A DNA stretch of 64,000 nucleotides from TA-21 sp035620895 (GCA_035620895.1 DASPFY010000001.1:1-64000), one strand, 5' to 3'; positions 26,634-36,299 are shown, counted from the stretch's first letter. Program-made: numbers and translations. The notes: generated by a model not told the origin, from the letters alone.

Positions 26634-27320
26634 ATGAAATTCTCTGTCGAAAACTTTGTGTATGGTGCGATAGACGGTGCTGTGACAACTTTTGCAGTTG
26701 TGACTGGAGTCATAGGAGCATCACTTTCGCCTTCGATCATCATAATATTAGGATTTGCAAATTTACTTGCTGACGGCTTTTCAATGGCTATCGGAAATTA
26801 CTTGGCAGTAAAAACACAGAATGAATTTATTCAACGAGAGAAGAAAAGAGAAGAGTGGGAAATTGATAATCGCGTAGACGAAGAAAAACAGGAGATCAGA
26901 GAAATATATAGCAAAAAGGGATTCAAAGAGGAACTTTTGGATGAAATTGTAAGAGTAATCACTTCAAGGCGTAAAGTGTGGATCGACACAATGATGAGAG
27001 AAGAACTTGGATTAATTGAAGGCAAGTACAGTCCCATCGTCAGCGCTATAAATACCTTTCTTGGATTTAATGCAATAGGCATAATCCCATTAATCCCTTT
27101 CATTTTTGTTTATCTGTCTGGCTCAAATACATCGATTAGTAACGCTTTATTGTACTCAATAGTAGCGACGGCAAGTTCATTTTTCTTGATCGGAAATATC
27201 AGAGGTAAAGTAGTACACAAACCAATTATTGCTTCGGGATTTAACACCGTTTTAATAGGTGGTGCAGCTGCTGCAGTTTCTTATTGCATTGGATATGTCT
27301 TAAGTACTGTTGTTCATTAA
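26634..27320 (+). CDS. VIT1/CCC1-family iron/manganese transporter
   Basis: The 228-residue membrane protein has helix 1 with YGAIDGAVTTFAVVTGVIGA and helix 2 with GFANLLADGFSMAIGNYLA, the metal-path signature of the CCC1/VIT family. A charged cytosolic loop rich in Glu and Lys (about 65-125), likely metal-binding, precedes three more helices. Members move Fe2+ or Mn2+ out of the cytosol, so it fits detoxification or homeostasis. Length and helix count are normal. Confidence 0.93.
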   Translation: MKFSVENFVYGAIDGAVTTFAVVTGVIGASLSPSIIIILGFANLLADGFSMAIGNYLAVKTQNEFIQREKKREEWEIDNRVDEEKQEIREIYSKKGFKEELLDEIVRVITSRRKVWIDTMMREELGLIEGKYSPIVSAINTFLGFNAIGIIPLIPFIFVYLSGSNTSISNALLYSIVATASSFFLIGNIRGKVVHKPIIASGFNTVLIGGAAAAVSYCIGYVLSTVVH

Positions 27321-27431
27321 TCCGATATCTAAAAATCCCTTATATTAAAGCATAAATTATACCCTCCTCGGATTAGAATCTGATTATTCCAAAAAAATAA
27401 TTATAATGGTTTGTAAATATCATGATCCATA

Positions 27432-27851
27432 TTGAAACGTAAAAGAATATCTTCCATACTTGTAGCCGTTGATGGGTCTGAATATTCAGACAAAGCCTTT
27501 GAATATGCATGCGAACTTTCCATAATGAAAAACATTCCCTTAAAAATTATCAATGTTGTAGAGGAATATTCCACTGTAGGATACTCTATTTTGAGAGAAC
27601 TAAAGAAGTCAAGCAGACAAATGCTTCACCAATATAAGAGAAGAGCTGAATCATTATACATCCAAAACGCAAGCACAATACATTGTGTGGGTAATGCAGC
27701 TGAGGAAATTTTGAAAATTGCCAATGGGAAAGATGTAGATACATTGGTCATAGGAAGTAAAGGAAAGTACGGGACATCAAAAGACATGCTAGGTGGTACA
27801 TCGTACAAGCTTGTTCACTATTCGAAATGTACAGTAACGGTCGTAAAATAA
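27432..27851 (+). CDS. UspA-family protein, variant phosphate loop
   Basis: The 139-residue product starts at TTG 27432 (MKRKRISSILVAVDGSEYS). The loop reads GSKGKYGTSKDMLGGTS: the first two Gly are kept but the usual GS is GGT. The C-terminus is KCTVTVVK rather than CPVxVV. It is probably still nucleotide-binding but divergent. It is monocistronic, 110 bases after the VIT-family gene. Confidence 0.92.
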   Translation: MKRKRISSILVAVDGSEYSDKAFEYACELSIMKNIPLKIINVVEEYSTVGYSILRELKKSSRQMLHQYKRRAESLYIQNASTIHCVGNAAEEILKIANGKDVDTLVIGSKGKYGTSKDMLGGTSYKLVHYSKCTVTVVK

Positions 27852-28054
27852 AGATATCTTACTGATATTGTTACCAAGTGTACTTTCTCTTAAAAGATAT
27901 TCGACTCTAGGTCTATATTAAAAATTTTTAAATGTAAGTAACGAAAGTACCAAGTTGCTAAGATATGATTGATGCTAGAAACGGATAAAGTTCTTAGATT
28001 TTACTAAACAAATCAACTAGTTGAAAATTCACTCATATTATCCAATTCCTTTGG

Positions 28055-28624
28055 TCACTTTCGTTTCTTTAAAATAATAACAAGGGCTGTTACTGCAGCA
28101 GCAGGAAGTAATATTGCCAGAATTTTGCTAGTGATTATACCGGCGCTATCATCCCCAGTTCCCGGAGAAGATGGAAACGGATCCAAGATACTTGGAGGTG
28201 ATTGATGAGGAACAAAGACATTGAATGATGCCGGAATTAAGTCAGTACTTGTATCCAGTCTTAACAGTACTTGGTGAGTGCCGTCGTCAGGAAATATATA
28301 CTTGACGGAAAAATGTCCCTTTGGAACAGTAATATTTTCAAATTTGAATAATCTCTCGCCATTGGTAACAACAACCCTTGCTGTAAAATCTCGAATATGC
28401 TCACCAGACCGTAGGTCCTGCACGCTAAAATTCAATGAAGTGAATGTATCAATTATTGGCATCTCAGGTGAGTAGGAAAATTGAATTTTAACATTGTCTT
28501 TAGGATTTGTCCAGACTTGGATTTTCTCTGAATTGGTTATATGAGCGTAGGACGAATGAAACCAAATTATTGTGGTAGTAACAGCGAAAAAAATTACCAT
28601 GATAATTACTCTAAAAGTTCCCAT
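28055..28624 (-). CDS. Membrane-anchored extracytoplasmic protein of unknown function
   Basis: The 189-residue protein has an N-terminal signal or anchor helix (VIIMVIFFAVTTTIIWF). An extracytoplasmic beta-rich domain (about 30-140, with FSYSPEMPIIDTFTSLNFSV) resembles an Ig/FixH-type sandwich. A Pro/Ser-rich linker and a C-terminal helix with LLPAAAVTALVIILKKRK follow. It starts 10 bases after the PepSY-like remnant ends, so the two were probably one operon. Confidence 0.75.
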   Translation of the reverse strand: MGTFRVIIMVIFFAVTTTIIWFHSSYAHITNSEKIQVWTNPKDNVKIQFSYSPEMPIIDTFTSLNFSVQDLRSGEHIRDFTARVVVTNGERLFKFENITVPKGHFSVKYIFPDDGTHQVLLRLDTSTDLIPASFNVFVPHQSPPSILDPFPSSPGTGDDSAGIITSKILAILLPAAAVTALVIILKKRK

Positions 28625-28633
28625 GACAACTTA

Positions 28634-28958
28634 CTATTCAGAAAGAACTAATTTGTGCGTTTCATTATCAGTATTCTCCACACTGGTTACAGCCTCACTT
28701 AAAGTAACTTTGACTTGTGAAAGGATTGCATTTGAAATAGTCGACATCAGATTGATGGATGCTGTAACATTTTCTCCCTTAAACAAAGGCATCATACCTA
28801 GTCTCATCATTTCGCTCATATTCCCGTCCGTTATATTTGGACCGGCCATCATTTGAGCTGATGTAGATTGCAACTCTCACGTACGAACCTCCTGCCGACC
28901 CCATTACAGGTACGGCAGTGGATAGAAATAAAACAATTCTAATTCTTTCCATATCCAT
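28634..28958 (-). pseudogene. Truncated, frameshifted paralogue of the Met-rich PepSY-like protein
   Basis: A signal-peptide frame starts at ATG 28958 (MERIRIVLFLSTAVPVMGSA). It is out of phase with the following frame (28634-28873), which reads MMAGPNITDGNMSEMM, ASINLMSTISNAILSQVKVT and SEAVTSVENT. The second part matches residues 45-100 of the protein at 38149-38679 (SSIKLAPTLFNAISPMINV, SDAVKSAETQ) and then stops before the PepSY-like half. Both the frame break and the lost C-terminus indicate a pseudogene. Confidence 0.65.
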
Positions 28959-29133
28959 AACAGATCTTGATGCTATTTAGGTTAATCCAATAGTACATTT
29001 GTCTAGTCGCTTAAGTTAATCTCCTACAGCGGTGGGTGGTTGAATAGTTTCAGATTCTTTATTCTTATTTTGGCAAGTAAATGGTAATCGCTTGCATTGA
29101 TACTCCTGTACTCGAATTATTACAATAAAATAA

Positions 29134-29580
29134 TCATTTGACTACGAATACGGGACAATGTGCATATGTAACTACCTCACTAGCCACGCTACCTAGTAGC
29201 ATTCTTTTAAATCCAGAGATACCCCTACTGCCAATAATAATTATGTTTATTTTCTTCTTCTCCGCATATTCTACAATCTCGTTAGCTACTGATGTCTTTC
29301 CAACAATAATAGATGTATTAACTCTAACGTTCTTTTCTGTTGCATTACGCTTCACTATTTCTAGGTTTTGTCTTCCTTTCTCCATTGCTAATATTATTAC
29401 TTCTTTGAGTTTTCCAGGTCTTGGCGATAGAGCTGCCTCCAAATGGCTATATCTTGGGTCAATAACGTGTATTGCAATCAATTCTGCCTCAAATTTTTTA
29501 GCCAAGTCGATAGCCTGAATGCTAGCATCCATAGAAGGCTTGGAACCATCTATCGCGACGAGTATCTTCCTAATTAACAA
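29134..29580 (-). CDS. Universal stress protein (UspA family)
   Basis: The 148-residue product starts at TTG 29580 (MLIRKILVAIDGSKPSMDAS). The intact motif GSRGISGFKRMLLGSVAS lies near residue 118, and the C-terminus is YAHCPVFVVK. The middle YSHLEAALSPRPGKLKEV is shared with the truncated Usp at 36300 and partly with 37603, marking a local subfamily. Confidence 0.95.
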   Translation of the reverse strand: MLIRKILVAIDGSKPSMDASIQAIDLAKKFEAELIAIHVIDPRYSHLEAALSPRPGKLKEVIILAMEKGRQNLEIVKRNATEKNVRVNTSIIVGKTSVANEIVEYAEKKKINIIIIGSRGISGFKRMLLGSVASEVVTYAHCPVFVVK

Positions 29581-29765
29581 TAAAGGTCATTATAAAATAT
29601 GAGAGTATATAGAAAGACTTTGCTGTTCCATCCACTCTTCGAAAGTTCGGATTTGTTACATTGCTAGAAATTACATCATGACAATATTTGGATGCGAATC
29701 CTTTGGCTCCTATAATTTTAGTTTCAATTATAACTAGTATCTCTCCTTGAATTTATTTCTACTTC

Positions 29766-30076
29766 TTACCAGTCCGGACAGGTTTCCTCCATTATTGCTC
29801 TATATCTTTTGTCCAACTTGTCAGCAAATTCACAAACATATTCAAAAGTATAATGTTCCCTAGGAAAATACCACCCTATCATCATAACATGTCTTCTCCC
29901 ACTAGCATCATAAATACGTCCCTTTTCCACAGTAACGCCAACATTGTCGTCAACAGACTTTTCGATTACTGAAAGTCCTCTTTTTGTCCTGCCCTCGACT
30001 ATAAAGTATTCATAATCTCCATCATAAATAAAGTAGAATTGTCGTTTTTTTTTAGTTGTTCCATTTCCTTTGTCAT
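29766..30076 (-). pseudogene. Small hypothetical gene with homopolymer frameshift
   Basis: From ATG 30076 the frame reads MTKEMEQLKKK, then leaves frame in a run of nine A (30045-30053 region). With one more A it continues RQFYFIYDGDYEYFIVEGRT to MEETCPDW and stops at 29766, about 103 residues in total. The coding character is strong (FEYVCEFADKLDKRYRAI). The break could be a sequencing error in the A run or a real mutation. No family is recognised. Confidence 0.5.
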
Positions 30077-30250
30077 GTTTGTCTTTAACTATTTGTATAG
30101 AAGTAACTTTTCTTTCATCTTCTGGAAAATATTAACATTTACAAGACACAAGTTACTAACTTGGGGAATAATACCGTTATAATTGTCACAACTTAGTTCT
30201 TGTCGGATAAAAGAATTAGCAACCATATGAAATTTCAGTTCAGTTTATTG

Positions 30251-30286
30251 ACCTATGCCCATTGTCCAGTACTAGCTGTCAGATAA
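30251..30286 (+). pseudogene. Tiny UspA C-terminal remnant
   Basis: Twelve codons read TYAHCPVLAVR then TAA, matching the last strand of the Usps here (TYAHCPVLVIR, TYAHCPVLVVK). Nothing upstream matches, so only the end of a former Usp gene remains. Confidence 0.5.
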
Positions 30287-30389
30287 TCATTAGATTCAAT
30301 ATGCAATTATCTGCAAAAGTAACCATCTTACGCTAAGCAAAAATCAGCACAATTGATTGAAAGCTATAACTATTGACTCATGATTCTAA

Positions 30390-31220
30390 TTAAATGGAGA
30401 TCCTTTCAATCGTCTTCATGACGATATCCCACGGAGTAACAATAGATTTATTCAATAGTACACAGGGAGTATTAATATCTGTCAATAATTCAGCCGCTTT
30501 ACTTACTGTTGTAGTATCACTCACCCTCATTGCAGATAATTTGTCAACGAGATCAATTTCAACAGCCTGTATTCCCAAACTATTCATATCCATAAATTTC
30601 CTACCATTTTGACTAAAAAGAAATTCTAGAATTTTTCTATCATTTATAATGCCGTAGCCGTTGTTAGATTCGACAATGATATTTCTTATCTTCTTTTGGA
30701 ACATTAGATTTAAGGCGACTTTGAGATTAGTCCTTTTAGATATTAGGACTAATGGAGAAGCAATATCCTTCAATGTTGCTTGAAAAGTGGTTGTCATTAT
30801 TACAGGCAAAACATCCCTTACAGAGAGAGATGTTACAACCAAGCCAGATTTAGTTATCGGTATAAAAGCAAAAGAAGTCTGATTGAAAATGTCTATGGCT
30901 CTGCTCAATGGGTAATCCATCTCAAGAGAGATTTCAGAAGTATCCATTATCTGTAAAGCAGTTTTTTTCAACCAATCTGGATATTTAGAATTCATAATAG
31001 CAAGCAAGATTTGTTTGCTACCAATCTTACCAATTGGTATTTCTCCTTCTAATACGATTAATCCGTCTACATATATCTGTGGTCCTATTGCCATAAAAGG
31101 TGCAATCTGCATCAATGTATCATCAGGAAGCACTGACAGGTACGGTCGCTTGAATATTTGTGGGACCGAGTCTCTTATAGTGACATCAATTACTCTTGAC
31201 AATGAATCTAGTTTTAACAT
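30390..31220 (-). CDS. Divergent four-CBS protein
   Basis: The 276-residue protein is made of four weak CBS repeats (about 15-85, 90-150, 155-210 and 220-272). Recognisable pieces include LSRAIDIFNQTSFAFIPITK, LKVALNLMFQKKIRNIIVES and VSKAAELLTDINTPCVLLNK. The usual GxxTxxD motifs are mostly degenerate (TSLSVRD, GIINDRK), so ligand binding may be altered. It has no DNA-binding extension. It is monocistronic. Confidence 0.75.
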   Translation of the reverse strand: MLKLDSLSRVIDVTIRDSVPQIFKRPYLSVLPDDTLMQIAPFMAIGPQIYVDGLIVLEGEIPIGKIGSKQILLAIMNSKYPDWLKKTALQIMDTSEISLEMDYPLSRAIDIFNQTSFAFIPITKSGLVVTSLSVRDVLPVIMTTTFQATLKDIASPLVLISKRTNLKVALNLMFQKKIRNIIVESNNGYGIINDRKILEFLFSQNGRKFMDMNSLGIQAVEIDLVDKLSAMRVSDTTTVSKAAELLTDINTPCVLLNKSIVTPWDIVMKTIERISI

Positions 31221-31434
31221 TCTTTCTTAATGAACTTATTCATCATAAATTTGTAAAATTGAAACAATCAATATGACCAGTAGGATATGATTAAAACAAT
31301 TATCAATCGAAGTCATTTGTAATGTATCGTTCGGGACATCTCTCTTGTTATGAAATAATGTTTCGAAATTGAGATTCCAATATGCAAATGGATGCATTCT
31401 TTAATTTGTACAGTGGTTGAATCAAATTATTAAT

Positions 31435-31584
31435 TTATCGGGGGCCTGAAAATAGCCTTATTTGATGAACAAAAGCCTCATAGTCATGTGTCATCGCATT
31501 ATTATTAGTCTCCGTATCTACAGTCATATTTTCACCGATGTTATTTTCTTGATTGTTATTTTTATCGCTATTGTTACCTGACAT
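31435..31584 (-). CDS. Short Asn-rich hypothetical protein
   Basis: The 49-residue frame from ATG 31584 to TAA 31435-31437 is unusually rich in Asn and Glu at the start (GNNSDKNNNQENN) and ends FVHQIRLFSGPR. It begins 11 bases after the thioredoxin-reductase remnant stop and may be a small gene that followed it, or noise. Confidence 0.3.
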   Translation of the reverse strand: MSGNNSDKNNNQENNIGENMTVDTETNNNAMTHDYEAFVHQIRLFSGPR

Positions 31585-31594
31585 TAGTATTAAT

Positions 31595-31727
31595 TTACAC
31601 CTTCTTTAGGTATTGATGTATGAGTTGAACAGTAATGGAGCCTTCACCTACACTTGCGGCCACTCTCTTCATAGATCTTCGGCGTACATCTCCTACAGCA
31701 AAAATTCCCTTATCAACAACATTTTAA
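31595..31727 (-). pseudogene. 3' remnant of a thioredoxin-reductase-like flavoprotein
   Basis: The minus frame reads GIFAVGDVRRRSMKRVAASV, GEGSITVQLIHQYLKKV and stops at 31595. This is the FAD-contacting C-terminal GD motif and last helix of TrxB-type NAD(P)H oxidoreductases. All upstream parts (the FAD GxGxxG and the CxxC) are absent. The fragment abuts the broken SDR gene. Confidence 0.7.
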
Positions 31728-31760
31728 AATTGGTAGTGACAAAGTCATTGTTAAGTAACT

Positions 31761-32475
31761 ATGAGCAAGCTCAATACAGCAATAGTAACAGGAGGTGGCC
31801 GGGGTATAGGCAAGGAGACAGCTATCTTGTTGTCCAAGAACGGTTTGAATGTGGTTATTTGTTCTAGGACTCAAAAAGAGATAGATTCTACTGTAAAGGA
31901 AATTAAATCGTTTGGGAATGGTCGGATCATTGGAAGAAAATGTGATGTAAGTGTCTCATCACAAGTAAATACCCTTGTAAAAGATATATTGGAGATTTAC
32001 GGACGGCTTGATATATTGATAAACAATGCTTGAATTACGTATGTCAAAAAAAATAATTGATACTACCGAAGAGCAATGGGATTGCTCTCTAGACATTAAC
32101 TTAAAAGGAGCTTTCCTATTCTGCAAGGCAATCGTTCCACATCTGATTAAAAACAACTGTGGAGTTATTATTAATGTAAGTTCAGGCGCAGGCAAAGTTG
32201 GATTTGAGGATATATCCACATATTGTGCGAGTAAATTTGGAATGATTGGCTTAGCAGAAAGTTTAGCTCGGGAAGTTGCCAATTACAATATCAGGGTAAT
32301 GACAATATGTCCTGTAGAAGTGGCAACAAAAATGCAAGAAGATGTAGACGTGCGATATTATGAACTGAACAAACACAAAATGTTGCATCCCCACACGGTT
32401 GCAGAAAGAATTGTAAATATGATCTTTAGACATAATGAATACCGAAATGGGATTGCGGCGGATCTTCCTAATTGA
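31761..32475 (+). pseudogene. Short-chain dehydrogenase/reductase with in-frame stop and frameshift
   Basis: It reads as a full SDR of about 238 residues: TAIVTGGGRGIGKETA (cofactor Gly loop), DILINNA, then a TGA where NNAG needs Gly (32033 region). A second break follows in a run of eight A (32046-32053), after which the frame continues IIDTTEEQWDCSLDINLKGA, INVSSGAGK and the catalytic STYCASKFG (Tyr and Lys). Two independent lesions argue for a true pseudogene. Confidence 0.8.
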
Positions 32476-32536
32476 AGAACAATATGTAAACTTGAATGAT
32501 AAGTCTTGCAACTTCTAAGTTTTGCATATGATAACC

Positions 32537-32760
32537 TTAATCTTCACCAGTAAACTCTAAGCTCAAACCACTTTTTTGGCTTATCACTCGTTTATAATCC
32601 TCATAATCTTCAACAGGGATAATTTCTAGCTTCTTACCATTGTACACAGGACACCGCTCAAATACTTGGGAACCTTTTAACACGGATACAGCCCACAGAC
32701 AATTTTTACAAATTCAAGTCCCTGTTTTCAGCATCTTTTTTTTTCGTACAAGTGAAATAA
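32537..32760 (-). pseudogene. Broken paralogue of the zinc-ribbon protein at 42220-42435
   Basis: Reading leftward, KKKDAENRDL is followed by a two-base loss, then ICKNCLWAVSVLKGSQVFER and IIPVEDYEDYKRVISQ. It aligns throughout with the 42220-42435 protein (KKGAENRDLVICNNCIWAVS). The second knuckle CAMC has become CPVY, and no start codon is present. Frameshift, lost cysteine and lost start together mark it as decayed. Confidence 0.75.
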
Positions 32761-32823
32761 GGATTAAGTATAAGATAATAAAAATATTTTCTTATTGAAA
32801 GCGATTTAGCTAATTTACTGGGT

Positions 32824-32973
32824 ATGGACGGTGCTGCTTATTACTACAGTAAGATCACATTTGATGAAGCAAATGAATACTTTGACTTATTACTACAAAA
32901 TATCGCCTGGAAGAACGATCAAGCAATAGTATTTGGAAAACATATAGTTACCAAAAGGAAAACTCCCCTCTAA
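32824..32973 (+). pseudogene. AlkB-like dioxygenase N-terminal remnant
   Basis: The 49-residue frame MDGAAYYYSKITFDEANEYF, LLLQNIAWKNDQAIVFGKHI resembles the N-terminal part of 2-oxoglutarate/Fe(II) AlkB-type DNA/RNA demethylases (a helix then IPWxxDxxxxFGK). It stops right after KRKTPL, before the HxD...H iron site. It is judged a truncated gene; the identification is by pattern and moderate. Confidence 0.5.
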
Positions 32974-33332
32974 ATAGTAGACTAGTCTATCTGGATCGAA
33001 ATTGTTAAAAATGTGATTCGACTAACTGGAATTTGCTGAAAGTAAGGAGAAAACTTTAATGATACGTCATCGCTAATATGTAGCAGGATCCAGTAACATG
33101 ATTAATTTTATTGCACATACCAATGGGTGCATAAAATGATGTTATCTCCTAAAGTATGGATTCAAATGATCTGCTCGTTGTAATTTTCTTGTTCCCGACT
33201 TCCATCTGATTACATCATATATTCTCAAAAGTAACCATTTTGTTTATGATGTCTGTGAATGTTAGGACATTCTTTTATAATATTAGCGGAAAGGAAGTTT
33301 ATGTTTTAGAATTAGACTCGTTTTAAGGAACT
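32974..33332. other. 360-base region without recognisable gene
   Basis: Only short frames broken by stops are seen, with no continuation of the AlkB-like sequence. It is probably decayed DNA. Confidence 0.35.
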
Positions 33333-33450
33333 TTAGCTTCTAGAATGATCTTCTTCGGTCTTTGCAATTGCATTTATGATATCTTTTTCTGTTATTGTAC
33401 CTTCATGATCGCCGTCTCTATCAATAACAGGTAATCTGCGAATATTCACC
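33333..33450 (-). pseudogene. CBS-domain C-terminal remnant
   Basis: The minus frame reads NIRRLPVIDRDGDHEGTITE, KDIINAIAKTEEDHSRS and stops at 33333. RRLPVID and GTITEKDI are the end of a typical second CBS repeat. Upstream sequence is out of frame and unrecognisable, so only the tail of a CBS gene survives. Confidence 0.6.
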
Positions 33451-33633
33451 TGAAACGTTCACACCGATATTAGTCATATCCGTCTGGCATTGGTGGATCC
33501 CCTTCGTTAACAATTGGATTCGCGACGGTTCGTGCTATGCCATGGATTTAGGTGACGTCGGAGAATGGCAAGGAACGACCATTGCGCCAGAAGAGGAAAC
33601 TAATAAGTACCTTTCTAGCATATTAATAATGAA

Positions 33634-33939
33634 GTGGATTTTCAAGACTTGCCAGCAGACGATGAATCGCCTGAGACTAAGATAATCCCGACTGAAGATT
33701 TCAGCACAGTTCAGCACAAAATTAGTGGAGAAAAATTTCCGGAGATTATACTAGAGTTATGTGATTTTTGCCACTGGTCTGTTATATGTTTCAACAGACG
33801 TGGTGTGGTAGAAAAATGCCCTGATTGTAGCTCAGTTGTTTCCAAAATTCCTATGAACATAGATGAGATATGTTCTATAACGTACGATGATAAACGCGGA
33901 GTTAATATCCGTTTTGACAGGAAAAAACCTATGAGATGA
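33634..33939 (+). CDS. Zinc-ribbon protein
   Basis: The 101-residue product starts at GTG 33634. An acidic N-terminal stretch precedes a ribbon formed by CDFC (about residues 43-46) and CPDC (about 62-65), then VVSKIPMNIDEICSITYDDK and RFDRKKPMR. A 5'-truncated copy of the second half is at 41952-42116. Function is unknown; size and fold suit binding to nucleic acid or a protein partner. Confidence 0.7.
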   Translation: MDFQDLPADDESPETKIIPTEDFSTVQHKISGEKFPEIILELCDFCHWSVICFNRRGVVEKCPDCSSVVSKIPMNIDEICSITYDDKRGVNIRFDRKKPMR

Positions 33940-34627
33940 TTTCGCCTAAATATCTCTAGCTGAGTAGTAAAGTGAAGTGGATCAGGTCATTAGGTATAAA
34001 TCAGACAGTGAATGCTCAATCAGCAACTTCAATTATGGATGTAATGACTCAAACAATGGAAGTACAAAAAAACTTCGAACTTCATAAACAAAAATACAAC
34101 CGTCGACAACAATAATGATCCGAATGCCGATTTGGGGGAGTCTGTTCCTAACTGGAGAAGATAGATTAACAAGTTATAATAGAATTAATGAATCCTACAC
34201 TGAGATATCAAACGTAGGTAATAGAACACTAGTGCCTACACAGGGTGTTATTACTACACTCATAAAAGCAAGAGATAGGAACTAAAGCTAAACCCAATCG
34301 AATGGTATAACTCTTATTGAAGGGCAAGGCATTCTTGTCCCTAAAGGCGGAGTTGGAGATAATATTTAATGGCACTGAACGACAAGAAAGTGCAACAGCA
34401 ATGCTTGTTTACCTATCTTGATACATCCTATCCTAATGTCTATAATATTTGAACAATGCAAACAATTAACAAAATTGGAAAATCATTCAATAAATCAGGG
34501 ACTGGCGGGTTGGTGGATTAGAAGATGAATAAGATACATCAGTATTATAAGTCCCACCAGTCGAGGCATGATGCATTACTATAGTAGTTAAGACGCATGT
34601 GTACAATGCAATGCCATGCCATCAAAA
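33940..34627. other. Decayed region with secreted-protein-like fragments
   Basis: Short plus-strand stretches look once-coding: about 34150-34280 reads LTSYNRINESYTEISNVGNR, TLVPTQGV. About 34300-34370 reads NGITLIEGQGILVPKGG, and about 34365-34420 reads FNGTERQESATAMLVYL. They lie in different frames with stops between. They could be pieces of one extracytoplasmic beta-rich protein. A degenerate TGCA-rich stretch (ACAATGCAATGCC) is at 34604-34616. Confidence 0.35.
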
Positions 34628-34789
34628 TCAGAATATTGAATCATGAATTAATTTTGCTGGGTTTTTGTAGTTGTAATTGTGATTGATGTAAACAGAACCT
34701 GAAGAATCTAAAGATGATAATGGTCCTTTAGTTTTTTGCTTTACCTTCAATTTGCTCAGTGTTTGATAAATGTCCGTATCTATATCCAT
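34628..34789 (-). CDS. Small hypothetical protein
   Basis: The 53-residue frame from ATG 34789 to TGA 34628 (DIDTDIYQTLSKLKVKQKTK, VYINHNYNYKNPAKLI) is Lys/Asn-rich and soluble. It shows no motif or paralogue here and is only weakly supported. Confidence 0.3.
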   Translation of the reverse strand: MDIDTDIYQTLSKLKVKQKTKGPLSSLDSSGSVYINHNYNYKNPAKLIHDSIF

Positions 34790-34857
34790 GAACCATTATA
34801 ACCTTTATAATCTATACTATCATAGGGAACAAATGTTCCTTGGGCCCTCACTCTTTC

Positions 34858-34984
34858 CGCGCCAGTCGTTCTAATTCATCAAAACTAGAATTGATAAACT
34901 GGTCATAGGAAAATAAATTGTTTCTATGTGCACGACCGCGTGGTGAATCAGGTGTCCATAAAATACTATACGGACTGGGTCTGC
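34858..34984 (-). pseudogene. Start-less coding fragment of unknown family
   Basis: An open minus frame ends at TGA 34858 and reads RPSPYSILWTPDSPRGRAHR, YDQFINSSFDELERLARKE. It looks coding (amphipathic end) but has no start codon after the upstream TAG. It is probably the 3' end of a lost gene. Confidence 0.35.
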
Positions 34985-35031
34985 TCTATACTGCGTGTTT
35001 AACTGCTAGTCATCATTATCTTGGTAGATAT

Positions 35032-35184
35032 TTAGCACTCGAAAACTTCAGTTGTGTGCCCAACAAATGTATGGCACTTACACCTTTCGCAATAGGTATA
35101 GCCATCCTTGTCAGTAAGATGAAATTCTCTAGCGTGATAACACCTAACACATATAATGGATTTGTTCAGGTTTTCTTGGGTCAT
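35032..35184 (-). CDS. Small zinc-ribbon protein
   Basis: The 50-residue frame from ATG 35184 to TAA 35032 carries CVRC and CERCKC with surrounding His (ICVRCYHAREFHLTDKDGYT then YCERCKCHTF). It is a clear paralogue of the 45-residue protein at 43522-43659 (ECLLCHHSRNFHISDKHGQS). It can bind one zinc. The longer plus-strand frame across it (34918-35196) is taken as its shadow. Confidence 0.65.
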   Translation of the reverse strand: MTQENLNKSIICVRCYHAREFHLTDKDGYTYCERCKCHTFVGHTTEVFEC

Positions 35185-35324
35185 TTTCCCTTGTAAATAA
35201 GTAGGATTCTTAGAAGTATAAGGACTCGGTCTGCACTGAAATACACTGCAAGTATGACTATTCTATTTGAAACCCAATGAAGTCCTCCTCCACCAAATCT
35301 ATGGATAATACAGAAATAAAATAA

Positions 35325-36149
35325 CTAACTAGTCTTGAGTTCAAATAAGACTTTCATTGGATTCTCTAGTGGTTTGTTGTTTATGGAGACTACCTCAACG
35401 TTTATTGGGTATGAAGAGCCTTTATTGAAACCTGATTGGATATGATATGCTCCACTACTGCTAAAATCTGGTCCATATGAAGTTGTTTGATTATCTTGTG
35501 AGGAAATTAACTCAAGTGGAAGAGAGTCACCGGCAGTAGTAAAGTAACGAGAGAATAATGTGTTATTATTTTGACCCTCGCTAATAGTTACATTGTAAGT
35601 AATGGGAGTAGTTTTATCTAGTGGTATCGTCTGTGGCTCAATATCCAGCAAGACTCTAGGATGAGTTGTTATGTTCCATGTCGCCCCCGAACCTATACCA
35701 ATTTTAAAACCATTACCTGTGAAATATGCATCGCTTGCTGATACAGATGCTATCCTCCATGGATGAATGTTACAGTGATATAGAAACTCGCCAGGTTTAG
35801 TAAATTTAAATTGGAAGAATGAGTTCGCAGTGGCTGGCATTATGCCCGAATGAAATACTGAGCCCTCATCGGCTGCTTCTGGTTCCCCACTGGTTACTGT
35901 GTGGGGCTGCCCAAAGTCGTTATTAAACCAGGCTACCATAGTATCTGTAGGTACCGCAATCACTGGAGGATAATAATGATACGTGTTGTCTTTTTGAGCC
36001 GCACCAGGAACTATGCTAACTGCATAAGTAGCATCAATATTTTGTAAAGTAGACATTGTTCCAAATTGAGCAAAAATTTCCGTTGTTGTCATTGGTACCA
36101 TAGCAAATAAAGAAACAGATATTGCCAGTGCAATAATAAAATGTCTCAT
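35325..36149 (-). CDS. Secreted cupredoxin-like copper protein
   Basis: The 274-residue protein has a signal peptide (IIALAISVSLFAMVPM). A blue-copper-type domain (about 40-135) carries ligands His83 (GQPHTVTSG), Cys126 and His129 (YHCNIHPW). The methionine usually found after HxxM is not evident (HPWRIAS), so the axial ligand may differ. A second beta domain (about 150-274) follows. Ammonia-oxidising archaea use many plastocyanin-like proteins as electron carriers, so a redox role outside the membrane is likely. A TATA-like element lies about 25 bases upstream. Confidence 0.88.
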   Translation of the reverse strand: MRHFIIALAISVSLFAMVPMTTTEIFAQFGTMSTLQNIDATYAVSIVPGAAQKDNTYHYYPPVIAVPTDTMVAWFNNDFGQPHTVTSGEPEAADEGSVFHSGIMPATANSFFQFKFTKPGEFLYHCNIHPWRIASVSASDAYFTGNGFKIGIGSGATWNITTHPRVLLDIEPQTIPLDKTTPITYNVTISEGQNNNTLFSRYFTTAGDSLPLELISSQDNQTTSYGPDFSSSGAYHIQSGFNKGSSYPINVEVVSINNKPLENPMKVLFELKTS

Positions 36150-36299
36150 ATCTCAAACGAATTGGTTTTTAATATTTAAGCTTTTATCAAGTGCTAATTA
36201 TTCTATTTGATGGCCTTTCAAACTAAGCCTTGACATGACAAAGCTATTTACGATTTTCCGTTAAATGATGAAAAATTAATAAAATAATGATTGTGATGA

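Noticed and set aside
34918..35196. A 92-codon plus-strand frame
   Set aside because: The opposite strand encodes a well-formed 50-residue zinc ribbon with a paralogue at 43.5 kb; the plus frame is a shadow.
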